Assembly: GCA_965227445.1 (NCBI GenBank)
Contig: OZ245751.1
Location: 2,418,001-2,482,000 of the forward strand
Length of the DNA: 64,000 nucleotides
Direction: 5' to 3'
Origin: DT-110 sp030148525
Lineage (GTDB): Bacteria > Bacteroidota > Bacteroidia > Chitinophagales > Saprospiraceae
Shown: in pieces, positions 58,802 to 64,000 of the stretch
Numbering within the stretch: the first letter of the stretch is position 1
How the letters are laid out: every line of letters starts with the position of its first letter
The notes under the pieces: model-generated
What the model saw: the letters and a program-made list of their open reading frames with translations, nothing else
Told to the model about the DNA's origin: nothing
Databases searched by the model: none
Program-made: the position numbers and the translations under genes

Positions 58802-60856
58802 CTACCGTATCACCACTGGTTTCGTCAGGATGCGGTCGTTACTTTGGAAGCGCAGCGCGTAAATTCCCGGAGTCAGCCCCGCAAGACTAACCTCTTTGGA
58901 ATGATCGCCCGATGGCATCTTTTCATGGTTGATGATGGTGCGGACCCGTTGACCCTTGATATTGTAAAGGCTCGTGTATAGAACCATATCTTCCGCGAGG
59001 GTAAAGGTTACCTGAAGTACCTCCTTCGCCGGATTAGGGGCCACCTGCACGTCGATACCCGTGAGGTGTCGGCCCGACCGGACCGACGTAGTTGCATCCA
59101 GATTAAAAGCCGCAATAACCGGATCGTGATCGGCCGAGCGACGGGCGGAATCATCCACGTATGTCGGATCCTCTGACTGGTAATTACGGATATCCGATTC
59201 GTCAGCATTGATGGGAACTGTAGTGGTAGCTAACAGGCCGGCTTTCATAGGCGGACTAAGCAGGATATGATCCAGCATGCCCCAGAAGCCCCGAAAATCG
59301 ATGGTATACGAATCCTCCAGAGCGTTGATGTATCCGGCCTGTTCGAGTACCTGTAGCGGATCTTCCTGACTGTAGGCATTCAAGTCGCCCAGGATAACCA
59401 CGCGCGGCTCCGGGTCATTTTGCGTAAGCGTATTCATCCAGTCGGCAACCGCCAGGGACGCGAGAGTGCGGGTCTGATTCCAGTAAGATTGCCCATCAGC
59501 CCGATCATCGTCGAGCGGGCTAACGCCCGGACGCTCATCGTATCCGGAAGCCCCTTTTGACTTAAAGTGGTTGGAAACCACCCAGAAAGTCCGCCCGTTC
59601 AGTTCAAATTCCTGAGCAAGGGGCGCCCGGTTGGAAGCATCCACCTGGAACAATTCGATGGGTTCATCCAGTATCTGCGGATCACCCGTCGTGGTTACTA
59701 TGTCGGATCGGTAAATAATGCCCACGGCAATTACATCGGTTCCGATTCGTTCTGCGGGATCCACGTAGGCGTAAGTATGACCGGCCGGTGCAGCCGCATT
59801 GAGCGCTGCGATCAATTGTGCCAGGGAGGATCGATTCCCCGCCGGATAATCATTTTCCACCTCCTGAACACCAATAATATGAGCATCAAGATTCAGGATG
59901 GCAGGCACCAGCTTACGGGTTTGCTGTTCAAATTCAGCCTGGTTATCGGCACCGCGGCTGGTACTGAACCCTCCACCCGAACCATTGCCATTGAAGTAAT
60001 TTTCCACGTTAAAGGTGGCAATCCGCAAGTCACCGGTATCGAGCGGCGGGAAAGGCAGTCGGTTGTCCCCGGAGAAAGTTACCGATCCTATCGGACGGAG
60101 GCGATACGCGCCAAAGGCTTCACTCAAAATGCCGGTTAAACGAGTCGTTTGCTGGCCGGCCCGTAACCCTGGATTCGCCTGCAGGTGGAGAATGGGTCGG
60201 CGATCACTTCCGTTCTTTTGGTCGTCGAGGAGGAGGCGCTCAGTACGACGTTCGGTTTCGTAGGTCCCTACATCGGTAGACGGAGGGAATAGCTCGGTGT
60301 ACTGCCATTGACGGCCGGAAGGACTCAACACCAACTCTCCGAAACGGTCCAGGTCACGGATACCAGTGATGGTCATGGTGTCAGTAAAACGAACCAACAT
60401 GCCTTCGTAGCGTTCCGCTATGTTCGGATCATTTGACCACTCAGCGATTACGGTCGTATCCGGAGTCAGGCCGGACTGGCAGACCGCTACCTGAACATCA
60501 GTTAACTCCGTCAAATCATTAAATTCAACAACCGTGGCTTCCACTACCACCTGGTCGCCGGCTTGCACTTCCGTGTATGAATCTTCGCTCTGGAAGACAA
60601 AGATACCTTCCGAAGTGAAGGGGTTTTCATCCCAATCAGACAACTCCTCCTGCAAGAAAAAGCCACGCAGCAGGTCATCCCCCTGAAACACGCCGGTAAC
60701 TACCCCCTTAACCCGCACATTCCTATCAGTTAGCGGAGAGGTTAATTCGCTCCCCTGGATGTCGTGAATAAAGTGAGTGACGGCTTCTTCGCAGTTGAGT
60801 TGTGCTTTTGCCGAAAGGCTGATAAAAAGAAACACAATTAACAGGAGGTTACGCAT
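58802..60856 (-). CDS. Secreted endonuclease/exonuclease/phosphatase protein with T9SS type A sorting domain
   Basis: This 684-residue protein should be an extracellular nuclease of the ExeM/NucH type. A signal peptide (LLLIVFLFISLSAKAQ) is followed by an OB-fold-like segment (about residues 45-150, RNVRVKGVVTGVF, FFLQEE). The EEP catalytic domain covers about 270-585: RIATFNVENYF, IGVQEVENDY with the metal-binding Glu, SNHFKSKGASGYDE, VVILGDLNAYS, GMLDHILLS and SADHDPVIAAF. The C-terminal 85 residues (VAPNPAKEVLQVTFTLAEDM to ILTKPVVIR) form a type A sorting domain. It is a single-gene unit, probably used to degrade DNA for phosphate or in biofilms. Which activity applies is not shown. Confidence 0.92.
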   Translation of the reverse strand: MRNLLLIVFLFISLSAKAQLNCEEAVTHFIHDIQGSELTSPLTDRNVRVKGVVTGVFQGDDLLRGFFLQEELSDWDENPFTSEGIFVFQSEDSYTEVQAGDQVVVEATVVEFNDLTELTDVQVAVCQSGLTPDTTVIAEWSNDPNIAERYEGMLVRFTDTMTITGIRDLDRFGELVLSPSGRQWQYTELFPPSTDVGTYETERRTERLLLDDQKNGSDRRPILHLQANPGLRAGQQTTRLTGILSEAFGAYRLRPIGSVTFSGDNRLPFPPLDTGDLRIATFNVENYFNGNGSGGGFSTSRGADNQAEFEQQTRKLVPAILNLDAHIIGVQEVENDYPAGNRSSLAQLIAALNAAAPAGHTYAYVDPAERIGTDVIAVGIIYRSDIVTTTGDPQILDEPIELFQVDASNRAPLAQEFELNGRTFWVVSNHFKSKGASGYDERPGVSPLDDDRADGQSYWNQTRTLASLAVADWMNTLTQNDPEPRVVILGDLNAYSQEDPLQVLEQAGYINALEDSYTIDFRGFWGMLDHILLSPPMKAGLLATTTVPINADESDIRNYQSEDPTYVDDSARRSADHDPVIAAFNLDATTSVRSGRHLTGIDVQVAPNPAKEVLQVTFTLAEDMVLYTSLYNIKGQRVRTIINHEKMPSGDHSKEVSLAGLTPGIYALRFQSNDRILTKPVVIR

Positions 60857-60870
60857 GTTGTTTGGGCGTT

Positions 60871-60934
60871 ACGTTCCCGCCTTCGTCCGCAGAGACCAGG
60901 GCGGGCAGGAAAGGTTGAGATTAAGGTTGAGGTT
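60871..60934. repeat. Short hairpin and GGTTGAG heptamers upstream of the nuclease gene
   Basis: CCCGCCTTCGTCCGC...GGGCGGGCAGG (60873-60907) is related to the GGCAGG hairpins, and AGGTTGAGATTAAGGTTGAG (60908-60934) carries 7-bp units. The rest of 60935-61064 holds nothing I recognise. Confidence 0.5.
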
Positions 60935-61064
60935 CCGACAAATGCGATGCATGGTGTCTTTCCCCGATCATTATCGAGCTTCGAGAGTTCGGTCTTCGAC
61001 CAAGGTAAAAAGGGCAGCTCATATTTCCTTTTTAAGGATGTTAAATTGACGGAACGGCAGCCCT

Positions 61065-61106
61065 AAAACAACACCAGCCCTGATCCACTAGGGACCAGGG
61101 CTGGTG
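61065..61106 (-). terminator. Terminator hairpin of ffs
   Basis: On the minus strand CACCAGCCCTG pairs with CAGGGCTGGTG (61106-61096 and 61082-61072), followed by TTGTTTT. A seven-base U run also lies just before it, directly after the RNA's 3' end. Confidence 0.8.
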
Positions 61107-61113
61107 AAAAAAA

Positions 61114-61208
61114 GGTGAGACACACAACGGGCGCTCAACCTCGTACCCTTGCTCCGTTTCCGGCCTGGGGGGGTTAAAGGGAGCTGCTCCAAGTGCGCTC
61201 ACCAGACT
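61114..61208 (-). ncRNA. ffs: Small signal recognition particle RNA (4.5S type)
   Basis: The minus strand holds the SRP RNA, which binds Ffh to target membrane and secreted proteins. The apical domain IV is clear: CCCAGGCCGGAAACGGAGCA with the GGAA tetraloop, symmetric loop and following AGGGTACGAGG, paired with the upstream GGAGCAGCTCCC. The 5' GGTGAGCGC pairs with the 3' CTCACC. The RNA is about 95 nt and starts near 61208. Promoter boxes TTTG and TATATTTG precede it with 21-base spacing, and a U run plus hairpin follow. It lies downstream of gldC on the same strand. The boundaries are set by pairing and promoter position, not measured. Confidence 0.9.
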
Positions 61209-61209
61209 G

Positions 61210-61242
61210 CAAATATACGATTATGCAATCCGGTTTTCCAAA
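61210..61242 (-). promoter_or_regulatory. ffs promoter (TTTG, 21 bases, TATATTTG)
   Basis: The -33 box TTTG (61242-61239) and the -7 box TATATTTG (61217-61210) match the Bacteroidota consensus with 21 bases between them. The RNA should start 2-6 bases after the -7 box. Confidence 0.75.
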
Positions 61243-61285
61243 AAGAAACTGTCTTTTTCAAAGAGAAAAGACCTAACCATCTGAC

Positions 61286-61642
61286 CTACTGATCCTTGGG
61301 GATGATTTCTGTTTTTTCGCCGAAATACTGAACGAATTGCTGCATGGCCGTTGCCAATTCCGCATTTTGAGTTGCTTTGTAGTAGGAGTCGGCCATGGAG
61401 CGCAGGGTCTGGAAGAAAAAGCGATCCATTTCGATCACCTGCATCTCCTTGGTCCACAGGTCAATGCGCAAGGTATCCTTATTCTCCTCATCAAACATGG
61501 CCAGCATCATGGCCTTACAAGCCCGCGGCTTATCATCCTTATTATCGGAGGCTGCCCATCGCATAGCGACCGGAACTTTTTCTTCGTTCAATCCGATGTC
61601 GATCTTGATACTCGACTTTTTTACCACTTTATCATTTGCCAT
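61286..61642 (-). CDS. gldC: Gliding motility protein GldC
   Basis: GldC is a small soluble protein of the Bacteroidota gliding motility set, whose exact biochemical role is not settled. The 118-residue product has the family pattern: KKSSIKIDIGLNEEKVPVAM at the start, RWAASDNKDDKPRACKAMML, LWTKEMQVIEMDRFFFQTL and the tail ADSYYKATQNAELATAMQQF. It has no signal peptide. The start overlaps the end of the NAD(P)-binding gene by 11 bases, so the two are translationally coupled. ffs lies downstream with its own promoter. With PorP/SprF and the type A and B sorting domains, this supports a gliding T9SS organism. Confidence 0.93.
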   Translation of the reverse strand: MANDKVVKKSSIKIDIGLNEEKVPVAMRWAASDNKDDKPRACKAMMLAMFDEENKDTLRIDLWTKEMQVIEMDRFFFQTLRSMADSYYKATQNAELATAMQQFVQYFGEKTEIIPKDQ

Positions 61643-62339
61643 TGCGTCGTATTAATCCTTTATCCAATGATTTAGCTAATTCTTGCAAGTATTCGCTGGA
61701 GTATACGTGTACTCCTGATTGAAAGCGCTGTGCGGCCTGCACCATGGCCTTCGCCACGGTTAGTCCGTCGACCGGACGGTATTTACCCAGCACCCCGCCG
61801 GTGAGGGTACTCAGGGAGCGTCCGAGCCAATCGGCGCTGCGCCGGGCCCATTCCGGGGAAGTGGCATTCTCGTCGGTAATCAGCGCCGGGCGGAACAAAT
61901 GTACCGCCCAAAAATCGAGATCCTCCAGATATTGCTCCACCATGCGCTTTTCCTGTCGATAATACAGGGTTGAACTGGTATCGGCACCCACCGACGATAG
62001 GTACATAAACTGACCTGCCTTCCGGTCGCGCGCCTCGCGCGCCAGGATCGCGGCGTAGGTGGCGGCAGGATCGAATTTATCACGCTCCGCTTTGATGGGC
62101 TGACTGGTGCCATCCCAACAATAGTACACATCGTGCACCGGCCCCTCCGGCAGGGTTTCCGGAAGGCGCTCATAAGATACCTCATGAATAGCCAGGCGGT
62201 GGTGTTCAAAGCGGAGGGGCTCCTCCATCAGAGCTACCACCTGAATATAGGCACTATGCTGCAACAGCTGGAGGAGGCATTTGCGTCCCACCAATTCTCC
62301 GGCACCCAGTATCCAGGCAGTCTTTTGATGTTGCGTAAT
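61632..62339 (-). CDS. NAD(P)-binding Rossmann-fold protein, start codon unclear
   Basis: The frame encodes an NAD(P)H-binding, epimerase-like protein of about 225-236 residues. The dinucleotide loop is in TAWILGAGELVGRKCLLQL, followed by VHDVYYCWDG, AREARDRKAGQFMYLSSVGA, the catalytic-type YRQEKRMVEQYLEDL (Tyr-xxx-Lys-like) and VHLFRPALITDENA. The loop GAGELVG lies just upstream of a TTG at 62294, so that TTG cannot be the natural start. No ATG, GTG or TTG is found in frame between the loop and the stop at about 62390; only ATT (62339) or CTG (62345) remain. A MITE insertion ends at 62360, 20 bases away. The end overlaps gldC by 11 bases. Confidence 0.78.
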   Translation of the reverse strand: MTQHQKTAWILGAGELVGRKCLLQLLQHSAYIQVVALMEEPLRFEHHRLAIHEVSYERLPETLPEGPVHDVYYCWDGTSQPIKAERDKFDPAATYAAILAREARDRKAGQFMYLSSVGADTSSTLYYRQEKRMVEQYLEDLDFWAVHLFRPALITDENATSPEWARRSADWLGRSLSTLTGGVLGKYRPVDGLTVAKAMVQAAQRFQSGVHVYSSEYLQELAKSLDKGLIRRNGK

Positions 62340-62359
62340 TTCCAGAGTAAAATGTTTTA

Positions 62360-62621
62360 GAGCGTGTTTGGGATTTATCCTTTGGACTGCAAATGTCTAT
62401 TATACCGACAACGAAGTGGTTTGGGAATCCAATCCACTTCGAGTCGAGTATATACTCGCGTGAAAAGGTTGGGCAAAGCCCAATCCTTTTCGGAAGCGGT
62501 ATATTTGAACCTCACTGCAGCCTTTTTTCGCCCCGTAGCCATGCTACGAAGCTCAAAAAAGGCTTTGTGAGAACCAAATTCTAGACATTTTCGCCATCAA
62601 AAACAAATCCCAAACACGCTC
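62360..62621. mobile_element. MITE-like element with 17-bp terminal inverted repeats
   Basis: The ends are perfect inverted repeats: GAGCGTGTTTGGGATTT at 62360-62376 and its complement at 62605-62621. TTA at 62357-62359 and 62622-62624 are a 3-bp target duplication. The 262-bp element has no open frame. Inside are stems AGTGGTTTGG/CCAATCCACT-like, GAGTATATACTC and AAAAGG...CCTTTT, and a TATACCG...CGGTATA unit (62401-62503). From memory, GAG-starting ends and a TNA target suit the IS5 superfamily (IS1031-like). It lies between a promoter-like box and the NAD(P)-binding gene. Confidence 0.85.
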
Positions 62622-62630
62622 TTAGCTGAG

Positions 62631-62638
62631 CAAAAGTA
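62631..62638 (-). promoter_or_regulatory. -7-like box now separated from the NAD(P)-binding gene by the MITE
   Basis: The minus strand reads TACTTTTG, followed by CTCAG. It matches TAnnTTTG and would have been about 30 bases from the gene before the insertion. Confidence 0.45.
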
Positions 62639-62643
62639 CGTGT

Positions 62644-62760
62644 TTATCGATGGATGTCGAACCAACCCTCTACCACTATTTCCTCTTCTGTAGAAATATC
62701 CGGGATGAAAGAGCGCTCGCAGGCCTGGGCTAGCAAAACTACGGCAAGCAATCCCCAGAC
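62644..62760 (-). pseudogene. Fragment of a DUF4249-type lipoprotein gene
   Basis: The minus strand frame reads VWGLLAVVLLAQACERSF then IPDISTEEEIVVEGWFDIHR and stops at 62646-62644. This is a lipoprotein signal with a lipobox (AQAC) followed by the opening of a DUF4249-type protein (VVEGWF/I), which normally runs to several hundred residues. Here only 38 codons remain, with no ATG (only a TTG at about 62751), and the frame runs into the MITE region. It is therefore a truncated remnant, probably cut by a deletion before or with the insertion. It follows the P-type ATPase stop by 3 bases. The family call is moderate because the fragment is short. Confidence 0.6.
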
Positions 62761-62762
62761 AT

Positions 62763-64000
62763 TCAGTCGGATCGTATACGGATATTTTTATGCTTAAGAC
62801 GCACGGAGTTACCAATGACCACGACGTCGGAAAAGGCCATAAACAGGGCTCCCCACATTGGATTCAGAAAACCGAGGGCAGCCACGGGAATAGCGACAAC
62901 ATTATAGGCAAAGGCCCAAAACAAGTTCTGGCGGATGGTTAGTACGGTATGCCGTGCGACGGCCATAGCCTGCGGTAGTTTGTCTAACTGGCCATTTAAC
63001 AACACTACCCGGGCCGACTGAATAGCCACCTGGGAGGCATTGCTCAGCGAAATACCCAGGGTGGCTTTTGCCAGGGCAGGAGCATCGTTAATACCGTCGC
63101 CGACCATCGCCACCATGCCTTCGGATGCCAGGGACTCGATTCGGGCCAGTTTCTCTTCGGGTAATTGCTCAGCGAAGTAGGTGTCAACGCCGACTTCTCG
63201 TGCGATGGCCTGGGTCTTCTCCTGGCGATCCCCGCTGAGGATGATGGTTTTTATTCCCTGGTGCCGTAGATCCTGCAGGGCCTGTACGGCTTCCGGTTTC
63301 AGCTCATCAACCAAGTGAATACGGGCCAGGAGTTGATCGTTTTCCGAAAGGTAGAGATCGGATGAGGGTTGCTCCAAAGCAAGTTGTTCGTGGTACCGGG
63401 CGGATCCGAGCTTCCACCTGGTGCCGTCGGGTAGCAGCCCGGTCACACCTTTTCCTTTTTCTTCCCGGACATCCAAATCTGCCCACAAGGTGTGAAATCC
63501 ATTTACCCGGTCCTCCAGAGACGACACCAGGGATTTGGCGATGGGATGCGAAGAGTGTTTCTCGAGGTGGTACACAATCGCATCCGTACGTTTTTCATCG
63601 GAAGTAAGGTAATCGATGCGCGCGACGGATAGTTGTCCACGAGTGAGCGTTCCCGTTTTATCGAATACCATTGACTGAATGTCGGCCAGGGTTTCTACCG
63701 TCTGGCCGCCTTTGATCAAAACACCAATCCGGGCCAGTCGACCAACACCTACCATTACGGCAGTGGGTGTCGCCAGTCCCATGGCGCAGGGACAGGATAT
63801 CACCAGCACCGCGATGGCGTTCATAGCCGCCTGTTGCGCGGCCAGTCCTGCTGCCAGCCAGCCCACCAGAAAGGTGACCAGCGCAATGGACAATACTACC
63901 GGAACGAAAATAGCACTGATCTTATCAGCCAGGCGCTGAATATCTGGTTTTTCTTGCTGTGCGGTTTTGACCAGCTCGATCATTTGTCCGAGCAGCGAGT
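62763..64000 (-). CDS. Copper-type P-type ATPase (partial, N-terminus outside window)
   Basis: The frame stays open at the right edge, so the first part is missing. About 410 C-terminal residues are present. The transmembrane metal site is SCPCAMGLATPTA (CPC), the phosphorylation motif is MVFDKTGTLTRGQLSV with catalytic Asp, then HSSHPIAK, GDRQEKTQAIAREVG and the hinge MVGDGINDAPALAKATLGIS. The end holds two helices and ALGFLNPMWGALFMAFSDVV followed by SVRLKHKNIRIRS. The CPC type points to export of Cu+ or Ag+, as in CopA. The metal is inferred from the CPC class only. It should be in the inner membrane. Confidence 0.93.
   Translation of the reverse strand, partial: SLLGQMIELVKTAQQEKPDIQRLADKISAIFVPVVLSIALVTFLVGWLAAGLAAQQAAMNAIAVLVISCPCAMGLATPTAVMVGVGRLARIGVLIKGGQTVETLADIQSMVFDKTGTLTRGQLSVARIDYLTSDEKRTDAIVYHLEKHSSHPIAKSLVSSLEDRVNGFHTLWADLDVREEKGKGVTGLLPDGTRWKLGSARYHEQLALEQPSSDLYLSENDQLLARIHLVDELKPEAVQALQDLRHQGIKTIILSGDRQEKTQAIAREVGVDTYFAEQLPEEKLARIESLASEGMVAMVGDGINDAPALAKATLGISLSNASQVAIQSARVVLLNGQLDKLPQAMAVARHTVLTIRQNLFWAFAYNVVAIPVAALGFLNPMWGALFMAFSDVVVIGNSVRLKHKNIRIRSD

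Noticed and set aside
62597..62815. 72-codon minus-strand frame over the DUF4249 remnant and the MITE end
   Set aside because: It is in another frame from the recognisable lipoprotein remnant and overlaps the ATPase end and the MITE.
1..64000. tRNA, rRNA or prophage genes
   Set aside because: No conserved tRNA cloverleaf, rRNA or phage structural genes were seen in the spacers; the scan was by eye only.

Overview
The window looks like a chromosomal segment of a gliding, type IX secretion (T9SS) member of the Bacteroidota, most likely a Saprospiria/Lewinella-type bacterium. This is inferred from a PorP/SprF protein, GldC, T9SS type A and type B sorting domains on secreted proteins, a bacillithiol gene (bshC), and several upstream boxes matching the Bacteroidota -7 promoter consensus TAnnTTTG. 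Base composition is roughly balanced by eye. I saw no rRNA, tRNA, CRISPR array, prophage or complete insertion sequence.

Layout. 1-2.5 kb: a TRAP transporter (dctQ and a partial dctM) and a membrane-anchored glucosaminidase. 2.8-17.9 kb: housekeeping genes (BadF-type sugar kinase and pfkA, cutA, prfB with its programmed frameshift, FKBP lipoprotein, DHH phosphoesterase, ndk, peroxiredoxin, mutS2, aroC, glpK). 18-28 kb: bshC, a cupin, a gutted amine-oxidase gene, then a block of exported hydrolases (M14, M28, penicillin acylase) and a RidA-like lipoprotein. 28.4-36.2 kb: a 1991-residue T9SS type B beta-helix adhesin and two small secreted proteins. 36.4-57.9 kb: membrane and metabolic genes (DUF885 lipoprotein, radical-SAM repair pair, Cys/Met PLP enzyme, flippase, saccharopine dehydrogenase, cytidine deaminase, SLC13 transporter, NlpC/P60, PorP/SprF, two glycosyltransferases with ribBA, M1 peptidase). 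58-64 kb: a repeat-rich spacer, a secreted nuclease, the SRP RNA gene (ffs), gldC, a MITE-like element, a broken lipoprotein gene and a partial copper-type P-ATPase.

The most unusual feature is in the spacers. About 25 of them hold degenerate tandem repeats with a period of 7 bp. The heptamer differs from spacer to spacer (GGTTTGA, GGACCTT, CTGACCT, TTAATTT, AGCCGTA, GGGACTG), and the repeats often come as two facing arms that can fold into a long hairpin. Some gene stop codons lie inside them. Other repeat families are a 17-bp-TIR MITE, a TATACCG...CGGTATA hairpin, a CTTTCC...GGAAAG hairpin family and a 146-bp tandem duplication.

Several proteins carry substitutions at key residues: PfkA (GGDG to GGNG), NlpC/P60 (catalytic Cys to Ser), RibBA (GTP cyclohydrolase II half without its zinc cysteines, RibBX-like) and DUF885 (no HE..HH motif). 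Two genes are clearly broken (amine oxidase with an internal deletion, DUF4249 fragment) and one Crp/Fnr gene is 5'-truncated.
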